From Candidatus Nitrosocaldus tengchongensis (GTDB lineage: Archaea; Thermoproteota; Nitrososphaeria; Nitrososphaerales; Nitrosocaldaceae), in assembly GCA_013538675.1 (NCBI GenBank), contig JACAFJ010000006.1:1-55369 (forward strand): a DNA stretch of 55,369 nt, written 5' to 3'. The translations under genes and the position numbers were made by a program. Of this stretch, positions 16,840 through 24,241 are shown in pieces (position 1 is the stretch's first letter; each line of letters opens with the position of its first letter). Under the pieces are notes generated by a model. It was not told the DNA's origin, did no database searches, and worked only from the letters and a program-made list of their open reading frames with translations.

Positions 16840-17463
16840 TTAACCTCTAACCATATACCCATATATGCACTCTATACCCAACTCCTTAGCCTTATCAAGA
16901 GCTTCCCTATCTATGTGGATAGAGACCGTTACTAATCTCCTAATGCTTCCATATCCATGCTCTATAAGTGGCTTTATGCTGTTCACCTTCTCGTAGAATG
17001 TTACAATATCCTCCTCTCCAACACGGTTCTTAACCTCTAGTATGTCAACATGGCTATTGCTAACTATGATATCGAACTCGTAACGCTTACCTTTGAGCCC
17101 ATACAACCCTTCCCTATCTATATACTCGAACCTCCTTGCCTTATCCCTGTCTATACCTAGTTGAGTCAACTGATCCCTGTATATGTTCAGGATGAGCCTC
17201 TCCATGTCCTTGCCCGTCCTTCTCCCTAGAGAGCCTATGCTGATACTCAACTCTTGGATCAGCCTATCATGCCTCCTAAAGCCTTCCTGCATATCCTTCC
17301 TCATAGCCTCTATACTCTTCCATACCCTAGCAAACTCCTCATCGTGCCTCCTAAAGCCTTCCTGCATATCCTTTCTAAGATCATTCATATCATTCCTTAG
17401 CTGTTTGATCTCCTCCTCAACCTTTGCTACCCTTTCTTCTAACTTGAGGAACCTTGAATCCAT
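16840..17463 (-). CDS. Coiled-coil PD-(D/E)XK nuclease-like protein (DUF3782 type), N-terminally shortened
   Basis: Residues 1-75 form a charged coiled coil with a repeated unit (KDMQEGFRRHDEEF / KDMQEGFRRHDRLI). Residues 85-200 form a restriction-endonuclease-like fold with YEFDIIVSN and ILEVKNR, which supply the D and ExK of the PD-(D/E)XK site. This architecture is common in thermophilic archaea (DUF3782 family); the biological role is unknown. The ATG at 17463 is the first start in this frame, but homologous-looking sequence continues upstream in two frames (see the entry at 17464-17589), so the protein has probably lost its N-terminus. Confidence 0.7.
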   Translation of the reverse strand: MDSRFLKLEERVAKVEEEIKQLRNDMNDLRKDMQEGFRRHDEEFARVWKSIEAMRKDMQEGFRRHDRLIQELSISIGSLGRRTGKDMERLILNIYRDQLTQLGIDRDKARRFEYIDREGLYGLKGKRYEFDIIVSNSHVDILEVKNRVGEEDIVTFYEKVNSIKPLIEHGYGSIRRLVTVSIHIDREALDKAKELGIECIYGYMVRG

Positions 17464-17589
17464 TCTTTCTTCAACCTTTGCTATCCTATCGAGTATCTCC
17501 TTGTAGCCTATTACTCCTGCTACAGCATGCCTGAACTCTGTATCCTCCAGCAGTATTAAGCAAGGTCTTCTTCAACTCTTCCTTCTGTA
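17464..17589 (-). pseudogene. Decayed 5' end of the coiled-coil nuclease gene (probable frameshift)
   Basis: Upstream of the ATG at 17463 the same frame stays open and reads ILLEDTEFRHAVAGVIGYKE and then ILDRIAKVEER, the usual N-terminal segment of these proteins, but it has no start codon. About 17551-17562 the matching sequence jumps to another frame that reads QKEELKKTLL. A one-base insertion or deletion there would restore a continuous N-terminus. A TATA-like TTATATAA sits just upstream (about 17612-17619). Seen directly: the two-frame continuation. Inferred: the mutation. Confidence 0.55.
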
Positions 17590-18002
17590 TAGTATAAGTG
17601 TGTTTGAGAATTATATAAGGCTAAGTGTACTGATGATGTCAACTCATTCTAGATGAATGTCTGTACTGATAGCATTATTTACATGCCCACCCATCATAGA
17701 ACTGCCTTCAATATGCTTAACATCTTTACAGTTCCATCATCTAACTACTATTGTTCATATTAATTCAGTCTCTGTATGTAACTTGCATCATCTACACTAT
17801 CAGCACAGATATGCCCTTATTAATGGCATCTTATGTCAATCTTTTCCTTGCTATCAGTATTAACCATATGGTTAATGCTCTTTACCATCCATGCTTGATT
17901 AAGTAAGAGACGATTAGTGCATATAAGAACTGTATTCACTTCATCATGGTGTATAGGCAAGATGTATAATGCTAATAAATATTCAATTCACAGCCTTGAT
18001 GG
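17590..18002. other. Intergenic region with an 18-bp palindrome; no gene seen
   Basis: About 410 bp between the nuclease remnant and the gatC promoter. No frame shows protein-like composition or a placed promoter. The only clear structure is the palindrome at 17859-17876. Confidence 0.5.
17859..17876. repeat. Perfect 18-bp palindrome, ATTAACCATATGGTTAAT
   Basis: The sequence equals its own reverse complement over 18 bp. It lies about 160 bp before gatC. The core TTAAC-N6-GTTAA recurs at 36023-36038 in another intergenic region, which suggests a binding site for a dimeric regulator. Confidence 0.7.
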
Positions 18003-18010
18003 TTTATATA
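18003..18010 (+). promoter_or_regulatory. TATA box of gatCAB
   Basis: TTTATATA, about 30 nt before ATG 18037. It favours that ATG over the TTG at 18019, which is only 9 nt past the box. Confidence 0.5.
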
Positions 18011-18036
18011 TGCAGTGATTGCAGAAAGCATCATAC

Positions 18037-18315
18037 ATGGTTGGTGTTGAGGAGGTTAGGCATCTAGCACATCTGGCAAGGATAGGCATGAAGGAGGAGG
18101 AGTTAAGGCTGTATACTGAGCAGATAAATGAGATACTGACGTACTTCAACATGCTTGATGAACTTGACATAGGCAATGATATAGAGCCATACAGGATGAG
18201 TAGGGAATACAAGGCGATGAGGGATGATATTCCAGTTGCATTCTCTGCTGGCAATGCTCTTAGCAATGCAAAGAACGTGAAGGGCAGGTTCATAAAGGCA
18301 CCAAAGATGGGTTAG
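18037..18315 (+). CDS. gatC: Asp-tRNA(Asn)/Glu-tRNA(Gln) amidotransferase subunit C
   Basis: Small belt-like subunit holding GatA and GatB together. It shows the family's VEEVRHLAHLARIGMKEEEL start, the EQINEILTYFNMLDELD helix, IEPYRMS and the late RDDIP segment. 92 residues from the ATG at 18037, normal for GatC. First gene of gatC-gatA-gatB. In archaea with GatDE for Gln-tRNA, GatCAB mainly makes Asn-tRNA(Asn). Confidence 0.92.
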   Translation: MVGVEEVRHLAHLARIGMKEEELRLYTEQINEILTYFNMLDELDIGNDIEPYRMSREYKAMRDDIPVAFSAGNALSNAKNVKGRFIKAPKMG

Positions 18316-18322
18316 TATGAAA

Positions 18323-18352
18323 GTAGGTAGGTAGGCAGGCAGGTAGGTAGGT
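18323..18352 (+). repeat. GTAG/GCAG tetranucleotide repeat before gatA
   Basis: About seven 4-bp units, mostly GTAG with two GCAG, between the gatC stop and the gatA ATG at 18357. It replaces a normal ribosome-binding site region; no clear Shine-Dalgarno is seen there. Confidence 0.75.
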
Positions 18353-18356
18353 ATCT

Positions 18357-19850
18357 ATGGTTAGCAGTAGCAAAATTGCATTAAGTGCATATGAACTTGT
18401 GGAAGAGGTTAAGGTTGGCTCTATAAGCGTAGAGGATTACATTGCAAGCATGATTGAGAGGATAGGGAGTATGGATGAGAGGATCAATGCATACATAACT
18501 CTTAACGACCATGCTTTGGAGGAGGCTAGGATGATCGATAAGATGGTTAAAGGATATAGCAATGATAATGGCAGTTATGCTACAAAATCTCTACTTGGTG
18601 TACCTCTTGCAGTTAAGGATAACATATCAACTCAAGGAATAAGGACGACATGTGCTTCTAGGATGCTTGAGGATTACGTGCCACTCTATGATGCTACGGT
18701 TGTGAAGAGGCTTAAGGGTGCTGGAGCAATAGTGATAGGCAAGACAAACATGGATGAGTTTGGTATGGGCTCAACCACAGAATTCAGTGCGTTCGGTGCA
18801 ACGCACAACCCATGGGTATATGAAAGGGTTGCTGGTGGCTCCTCTGGAGGGAGTGCTGCAGCATTAGCAGCATGCATGGCCAGTATAGCATTGGGCTCAG
18901 ATACTGGAGGGTCTGTGAGATGCCCAGCATCGTTCTGCTCCATATATGGATTGAAGCCAACGTATGGGCTCTTGAGTAGGTACGGGCTCATCTCATATGC
19001 CAATAGCCTAGAGTGTATAGGACTCATGGCAAGATCAGTGCTAGATCTAGCACTTATGTTAAAGGTTGCTGCTGGAAGTGATATGCAGAACGATCATACC
19101 AGCATAGATGCCAACTCTAGCATTAGCCTAGACCTTGAGTCCATGAACCACGATCTTAAAGGGATGAGGTTTGCTACCATAAGAGAGATAGTAGAGAGCG
19201 AGGGTACGGATGAGCCTGTAAGGGATAGCATGTTTGATGCTCTATCAAGTGTTGAGCGACTAGGTGCTGTAGTGGAAGAGGTATCCATACCATCGTTGAG
19301 ATACGCACTTGCCTCATACTACACAATAGCAATGGCAGAGGCAAGCAGTAACCTTGCAAGGTATGATGGTGTAAGGTATGGCTATACAGCACAGCCAGAT
19401 GGTGTAGCATGGAATGAGTTCTACTCAAAGATAAGGAGCAACTTTGGTAGCGAGGTTAAGAGGAGGATCATGCTTGGTACGTATGTGCTCTCTTCTGGCT
19501 ACTATGGAAGGTACTACATGAAGGCACAGAAGGCTAGAGCATTGATAAGGGATGAGATGCTCAAGGTACTCAATCACTATAATGCTATAATGTTGCCCAC
19601 CATGCCAATACTCCCCCCAAGGATAGGAGAGAGGATATCCGACCCCTTGAGGCTCTACATGGTAGATATCTGTACGGTAATAGCAAACCTTGCTGGGATA
19701 CCAGCACTCTCCATACCATACAGCATGTACAATGGACTGCCTATAGGTGTACAGTTCATGGCAAGGCATCTAGATGAGCCTCTACTATTGAGGATAGCTT
19801 ATGCTCTAGAGTCTGCTAGAGGTGATAAGGTTAGGAGGTGTATGATATGA
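18357..19850 (+). CDS. gatA: Asp-tRNA(Asn)/Glu-tRNA(Gln) amidotransferase subunit A
   Basis: Amidase-signature subunit that releases ammonia from glutamine. The Ser-cisSer-Lys triad is present: Lys in GVPLAVKDNIS, the GGSSGGSAAALAA loop and the nucleophile Ser in SDTGGSVRCPAS. The downstream GLKPTYGLLSRYG and SLECIGLMARS motifs are standard. 497 residues, with a short Asn/Ser-flavoured loop (GYSNDNGS). Its stop overlaps the gatB start (ATGA). Confidence 0.95.
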   Translation: MVSSSKIALSAYELVEEVKVGSISVEDYIASMIERIGSMDERINAYITLNDHALEEARMIDKMVKGYSNDNGSYATKSLLGVPLAVKDNISTQGIRTTCASRMLEDYVPLYDATVVKRLKGAGAIVIGKTNMDEFGMGSTTEFSAFGATHNPWVYERVAGGSSGGSAAALAACMASIALGSDTGGSVRCPASFCSIYGLKPTYGLLSRYGLISYANSLECIGLMARSVLDLALMLKVAAGSDMQNDHTSIDANSSISLDLESMNHDLKGMRFATIREIVESEGTDEPVRDSMFDALSSVERLGAVVEEVSIPSLRYALASYYTIAMAEASSNLARYDGVRYGYTAQPDGVAWNEFYSKIRSNFGSEVKRRIMLGTYVLSSGYYGRYYMKAQKARALIRDEMLKVLNHYNAIMLPTMPILPPRIGERISDPLRLYMVDICTVIANLAGIPALSIPYSMYNGLPIGVQFMARHLDEPLLLRIAYALESARGDKVRRCMI

Positions 19851-21352
19851 CTAGTATTGGTAACAGTGATGCTAGAGTAAGGATAGGACTGGAGATACAC
19901 TGCCAGTTAACAGCACTAAGGAGCAAACTCTTCTGCACATGTCCAGCGGATTATAGGGGTAAGGAGCCCAACACCAATGTATGTCCTGTATGCCTTGGTA
20001 TGCCTGGTACGCTCCCATTACTTAACAGGAGGGCTATTGAGTATGCTATGATGCTTGCACTTGTACTCAACTGCAAGATACCGAGTAGGATAACATTCTA
20101 CAGGAAGAACTACTTCTACCCTGATCTCCCAAAGAACTTCCAGATAACCCAGTACAATGCCTATGAGCAGGCAAGTGTTGGTGTTGATGGCGTTGTTGAG
20201 TTGGATGATCTTGATGGTTCTAGCAAGACTATAAGGATAAGGAGGTTACAGTTGGAAGAGGATCCTGGAAGGCTTGCCTACGATGGTAGCATAGACAGAT
20301 CGAATTACGCTCTAGTAGATTACAACAGGGCTGGTGTAGCACTTGTAGAGATAGTTAGTGAGCCAGACTTTAATGCGCCTAACGAGGTTAGGTTATTCCT
20401 CAACAGGCTAGCATCGATACTTGAGCATCTAGGCATATGTAATCCTGCTCTAGAGGGTGCTGTAAGGTGTGATGCAAATGTATCTATAGGAGAGCAGGCA
20501 AGGGTTGAGATAAAGAACATAAACTCATTCAAAGATGTTGAGAGAGCAGTAACGTTCGAGATAACTAGACAGAGGAGCCTTGCTGCTAGAGGCATAGAGA
20601 TAAGGGGTGAGACTAGGCACTGGGATGATGCTAGAAGGATCACTGTACAGGCTAGAGCGAAGGAGGAGGAAGAGGACTATAGGTACTTCCCAGAGCCAGA
20701 TATACCTAGCATAGTAATAAGCAGTAAGGATGTGGAGGCTATAAAGGCTAGCATGCCAGAGTTACCTCATGCAAGGGTTGAGAGATTTGTGAATGTGTAT
20801 TCTCTATCAAGGGATACTGCTAAGATACTGGTTGGTGAGAAGCATCTAGCAGATCTATTTGAGGCAAGTATAAAGTACTATGATAACGCTAGATCAGTAG
20901 CGAACTGGATAGTTACAGATCTTAAAGGTTATCTGGAGAGGTATGATGATGGTGGTGGTGATGGTAGCAGTAGTAGTAGTAACAGTGTAATACTAGCAAA
21001 GGTTACTCCAAAGCATATTGCAGAGCTTGCTATGCTTGTTGATTCTGGGAAGATAAACAGAGCCACAGCAAGGCAGATACTGCAGAGAGTAATTGCTACT
21101 GGTATGTTACCCTCTGCAATAGTTCAGAGTATTAATGTTGATATGCTTAGCAACAAGGATGAGCTGGCAAGCATAGTGGATAAGGTCATAGAGGAGGAGA
21201 GGAAGGCTTTCATGGATGCTCTAAGCAATGAGAAAGCACTAAACTATCTGCTGGGCAAGGTGATGAGGTACAGCAATGGAAGGGCAGATCCAAAGTTGGT
21301 ATTAAGTATGCTAAAGGAGAGGGTCATTGGTACAAGCAAGACTGGTCAATAG
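19847..21352 (+). CDS. gatB: Asp-tRNA(Asn)/Glu-tRNA(Gln) amidotransferase subunit B
   Basis: tRNA-binding and kinase subunit that activates the misacylated Asp or Glu. It contains GLEIHCQLTALRSKLFC, the zinc cysteines (CTCPAD ... CPVCLGMPG), LPKNFQITQYN, the LEEDPGRL motif, YNRAGVALVEIVSEPD, and YRYFPEPDIP, then the C-terminal YqeY-like helical domain. A loop before the YqeY part carries an added run (DDGGGDGSSSSSNS). ATG 19847 is chosen because AGGAGGTG ends 6 nt upstream and the start overlaps the gatA stop; a GTG at 19838 is also in frame. Confidence 0.95.
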   Translation: MTSIGNSDARVRIGLEIHCQLTALRSKLFCTCPADYRGKEPNTNVCPVCLGMPGTLPLLNRRAIEYAMMLALVLNCKIPSRITFYRKNYFYPDLPKNFQITQYNAYEQASVGVDGVVELDDLDGSSKTIRIRRLQLEEDPGRLAYDGSIDRSNYALVDYNRAGVALVEIVSEPDFNAPNEVRLFLNRLASILEHLGICNPALEGAVRCDANVSIGEQARVEIKNINSFKDVERAVTFEITRQRSLAARGIEIRGETRHWDDARRITVQARAKEEEEDYRYFPEPDIPSIVISSKDVEAIKASMPELPHARVERFVNVYSLSRDTAKILVGEKHLADLFEASIKYYDNARSVANWIVTDLKGYLERYDDGGGDGSSSSSNSVILAKVTPKHIAELAMLVDSGKINRATARQILQRVIATGMLPSAIVQSINVDMLSNKDELASIVDKVIEEERKAFMDALSNEKALNYLLGKVMRYSNGRADPKLVLSMLKERVIGTSKTGQ

Positions 21353-21416
21353 AGATGCTAATGAATATTAAAGTGTAAAGAAAAGGTAGATAACCTAGCA
21401 TAAATGTTGTTAGTCT

Positions 21417-22391
21417 ATGAGTACACTAGATGCATACGAGCAGGAGATCTCATACCAAGTAGAGGAACTGCCCAGACTCATGCATGAGATGAAGGGTATA
21501 TGGCTCAGCAGAGATGAGCAGAGTAGGGCACTGATAACTGGTAGCGGTGACTCCTTTGCTGCTGCCATGGTTGCTGAGAGGTTATCAGGGTTCAGGATTC
21601 AGTGTATTGATCCATTGGAACTTGCAAGCATGATAGGTTCACTTCATGATAAGCGTATGATCTACATAATCTCAGTATCTGGCTCCACAAGTGCAGCGTT
21701 GCATGCAATGAACAATGCACATGAGCATGGATTGAAGGTTGTTGCTGTAACAGCAAATGCTGAGAGTAGGTTAGCAAGGGGTGCAGACTCTACAATACTC
21801 CTAAGGTTCAAGCGTACAGGGATCCTTACGGCAGGAAGCATAGGGTTCACAGCAAGCCTCATAGCATGTGCATCACTTGCAACTAGCATGTGTGATCATC
21901 TCAGCATAGATGTAAAGGGTGTATTCTCAAAGGCTAGTGATGCTGCAAGGAGTATCATGCTTGCTGAACATAACTACATGGTTGGGGATGCACTAACATA
22001 CCCTATAGCATTGTATGGCTCAGCAAAGGTGTATGAGGTGCTTGGAGCAAGGGCATTCTACTGTAGATTAGAGCAGTTCTGCCACATGGAGGTATTCTCC
22101 CTTGCTGAGAAGGATAAAGTACTTGTACTCTCATCTGAAGAGAAGGCTAAAAGGCTGGTTGATGGGTTGAGGAGCAATGGTATAGATGCTGAACTGCTAG
22201 AGTATGCATGTATATGCAGTAGCAATGATGATAATGATAGTGGTATAAGGTATGAGACTCTAGGCGAGTTACTCTACTATACATTCCTGATGCAGTTGAC
22301 TGCATTAAACAACGCAAGGAGGCTAGGGCTTAAAGACTGTGTATTCATAGGGCATAGGCTACTTAGGCTTAGCAGCTCCCTCATATACTGA
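21417..22391 (+). CDS. SIS-domain protein (GlmS isomerase-like)
   Basis: Tandem sugar-isomerase (SIS) fold without an amidotransferase domain. The first SIS half shows ITGSGDSFAAAMVAE and the phosphosugar-binding IISVSGSTSAALHAM; the second contains YGSAKVYEVLGARAF and the FCHMEVFSL helix, as in phosphosugar isomerases and GlmS-like proteins. The substrate cannot be told. It has a small Asn/Asp insertion (SSNDDNDSG) near residue 265. ATG 21417 follows AT-rich sequence that could hold a promoter. It stands alone behind gatB. Confidence 0.8.
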   Translation: MSTLDAYEQEISYQVEELPRLMHEMKGIWLSRDEQSRALITGSGDSFAAAMVAERLSGFRIQCIDPLELASMIGSLHDKRMIYIISVSGSTSAALHAMNNAHEHGLKVVAVTANAESRLARGADSTILLRFKRTGILTAGSIGFTASLIACASLATSMCDHLSIDVKGVFSKASDAARSIMLAEHNYMVGDALTYPIALYGSAKVYEVLGARAFYCRLEQFCHMEVFSLAEKDKVLVLSSEEKAKRLVDGLRSNGIDAELLEYACICSSNDDNDSGIRYETLGELLYYTFLMQLTALNNARRLGLKDCVFIGHRLLRLSSSLIY

Positions 22392-22430
22392 TCATAGCAG
22401 ATATTTACCCTATTACAGGTAAAGGAAATG

Positions 22431-22718
22431 TTAAATCTTCATTCTGGAACTATCTCTACTACTACTATTCTGTATTGCTTTGCCATTTATCATATGCCTC
22501 AATTCCTTGTAGAGTACTAGGAACCTTGTACCCTTGTCCGTTATCCTTATGCTCACCTTCCCCTTTCTGTTCTCCAACTCTATGAACCCTGCGTCGTTGA
22601 GTGTATTAAGGTACTTGTTGAGTAACCTAGAGTCAAGATTTGCCCTATGAAGTAGGGTTATCTTACTTGCTTCCCCCTCATCTAGGAGTACTGAAAGTAT
22701 ATCGCTTATCAACCTCAA
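22431..22718 (-). CDS. Winged-helix regulator (HTH_45-like)
   Basis: A 95-residue single winged-helix protein: LISDILSVLLDEGEASKITLLHRANL, then LLNKYLNTLNDAGFIEL and ITDKGTRFLVLYKEL. This order and spacing fit the archaeal HTH_45 type, usually stand-alone DNA-binding regulators. The tail is polar (SSSRDSSR). The start is uncertain: TTG at 22718 is the first start codon in frame, and the frame runs upstream through an A-rich stretch (a T10 run on the plus strand at 22732-22741) to a stop without another start. Target genes unknown. Confidence 0.7.
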   Translation of the reverse strand: MRLISDILSVLLDEGEASKITLLHRANLDSRLLNKYLNTLNDAGFIELENRKGKVSIRITDKGTRFLVLYKELRHMINGKAIQNSSSRDSSRMKI

Positions 22719-22741
22719 CTCATCCCTTTTGTTTTTTTTTT

Positions 22742-23004
22742 GAGGCTATCATATCAATATTTAACATTCTATAATTTATAATATTATTGCGTTTATATCA
22801 CATGTATAAACCACATATATTTATATTTTATAACCATATTGCAATCAAACTCTAACTTTCTGTTTATCTCTTATTAAAGGACCTACCAGTAACCACAATA
22901 AGCGAAAATATACACCATTATTACATGCTACTCCTCAGCAGATCTTGTAATACTCAGGTTACTGTAAAACTATACTTGCATGCTATTCTCAATGTTATAG
23001 CACA
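22742..23004. other. AT-rich intergenic region; no gene seen
   Basis: About 260 bp, strongly AT-rich, between the HTH gene and the following minus-strand gene. No protein-like frame or RNA fold was recognised. Confidence 0.4.
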
Positions 23005-23211
23005 TCACTTGTACCTTATGCTCATATCATCACTCTTGCTCTGCTTGAATGCCTTCTTCCACTGCTTGTAGTGCTCCTCGCATAGGTAAACCCTCTTCCC
23101 TTCACCAATATCAAGCCCTGAGCCTCTAACCTTGCCAGCATCAAGCGATCTTACAGCGTTGTTGTTGCACTCTACAACACCACACCTTACACCCTTGCCT
23201 ACCTTACCCAT
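23005..23211 (-). CDS. Small zinc-finger-like protein of unknown function
   Basis: 68 residues from ATG 23211. The sequence has VRCGVVECNNNAVRSL and, later, RVYLCEEHYKQWKKAFK, so two cysteines early and a C..H pair late may bind zinc. The C-terminal half is a basic amphipathic helix. No family name is known to me. A GTG at 23229 is in frame, but the TATA element at 23233-23245 is too close to it and fits 23211 better. Divergent from the CDP-alcohol transferase, sharing that AT element. Confidence 0.65.
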   Translation of the reverse strand: MGKVGKGVRCGVVECNNNAVRSLDAGKVRGSGLDIGEGKRVYLCEEHYKQWKKAFKQSKSDDMSIRYK

Positions 23212-23232
23212 GCGATTAGATACGAGCACTAG

Positions 23233-23245
23233 CCTATAAATATAC
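23233..23245. promoter_or_regulatory. Shared TATA element for two divergent genes
   Basis: CCTATAAATATAC can be read as TATAAATA on plus, 24 nt before ATG 23262, and as TATATTTATAGG on minus, about 27 nt before ATG 23211. One AT core seems to serve both directions. Confidence 0.5.
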
Positions 23246-23261
23246 TCTATTCATAGCATAG

Positions 23262-23885
23262 ATGTTGCTGAACAGGATAAGGAAGGATATAGAGCCTATG
23301 ATGAATAGAATAGGAGTAGGGTTTGCAGCAACTGGACTCTCACCCAATACCCTGACAGTTATAGGCTTTGCACTTGCAGTACTTGCTGGCTTCTTTTACG
23401 CACTCCAGTTCATGCTAGAGTATGCTTACCTCTATGCTGGGATAACTCTCCTAGTATCTGGCTTCTTCGATATGGTTGATGGTAGCGTTGCTAGGGTTAC
23501 AGGCAGGGTCTCTAGAGCAGGTGCATTCCTAGACTCAACGCTTGATAGGGTTGCTGAGGTTGCAATATATACAGGGATAGTGTTGAGCAGCAAGGTTAAC
23601 CCAGTGCTTGCTATACTTGCATTAGCACTCTCATTGCTGGTAAGTTATGCAAGGGCAAGGGCAGAAGGGGTAGGTGTTGAGTTGAAGGGTATAGGAATAG
23701 GGGAGAGGGCTGAGAGGTTACTGCTTCTAGCATTATTCAGCATAGCAAGCGTCTTCATATCATTGGAACTTATTCAGTATGGGCTCATCATAATAATCGT
23801 ACTTGCTGCCATAACCTTCATCCATAGAGTATTAGCAGTGCTCAGCGCAATGGCTCAGGGCTCTTCCTCTCATCCTCAGCCCTGA
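23262..23885 (+). CDS. CDP-alcohol phosphatidyltransferase (archaetidylinositol-phosphate synthase-like)
   Basis: Membrane enzyme that transfers a lipid-phosphate from CDP-archaeol to an alcohol headgroup. The full CDP-alcohol motif DMVDGSVAR-x8-G-x3-D-x3-D is present (D70, D73, G74, A77, R78, G87, D91, D95). Around it are about six hydrophobic segments. The N-terminal LNRIRKDIEP..., and SPNTLTVIGF are typical of archaeal archaetidylinositol-phosphate synthases; the exact alcohol is inferred. ATG at 23262 lies at leaderless distance from the shared TATA. Its 3' end overlaps convergent rps26e by 44 bp. Confidence 0.85.
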   Translation: MLLNRIRKDIEPMMNRIGVGFAATGLSPNTLTVIGFALAVLAGFFYALQFMLEYAYLYAGITLLVSGFFDMVDGSVARVTGRVSRAGAFLDSTLDRVAEVAIYTGIVLSSKVNPVLAILALALSLLVSYARARAEGVGVELKGIGIGERAERLLLLALFSIASVFISLELIQYGLIIIIVLAAITFIHRVLAVLSAMAQGSSSHPQP

Positions 23886-24129
23886 CCTTAACAACACCAT
23901 AGTATACAGCACATGAGACGCAGTAGTACTTTATAACAGTAGGGCTTGCTATGTATGCCCCGCTTGCCCTCAACTCCTTTGCAAGTGATGGATCAACTAG
24001 GCTCAACCTTGATGTTACCTTCTTCACCTTGTCTCTGGGCACCCATCTTCCACAGTTTGTGCACTGCACAAGGCTAGAGTGCCCCTTACCTCCCTTAGAT
24101 CTTCCTCTATTGCTCCTCTTCTTTGTCAT
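23842..24129 (-). CDS. rps26e: Small ribosomal subunit protein eS26 (S26e)
   Basis: A 95-residue protein opening with KKRSNRGRSKGGKGH, then the zinc-binding VQCTNCGRWVPRDK and YYCVSCAVYYGVVKVR. This CxxC...CxxC arrangement and the basic start are diagnostic of eS26, found in TACK archaea and eukaryotes and largely absent from Euryarchaeota, which helps place the organism. The stop lies inside the end of the convergent CDP-alcohol transferase gene. Confidence 0.93.
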   Translation of the reverse strand: MTKKRSNRGRSKGGKGHSSLVQCTNCGRWVPRDKVKKVTSRLSLVDPSLAKELRASGAYIASPTVIKYYCVSCAVYYGVVKVRAEDERKSPEPLR

Positions 24130-24241
24130 AAGGCTTGATATACATCATATCATGCTTTAAGTGTTATGTTTACTCGATAACCGAACCTCTCTTCCTGCCT
24201 AGTTAGTTGGTTTAAATCCCTCCATAGCATACTCTAATGGT

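Noticed and set aside
22732-22741. T10 run as a strong plus-strand terminator
   Set aside because: It lies about 340 bp past the nearest plus-strand stop and within or beside the start region of a minus-strand gene, so the assignment would be arbitrary.
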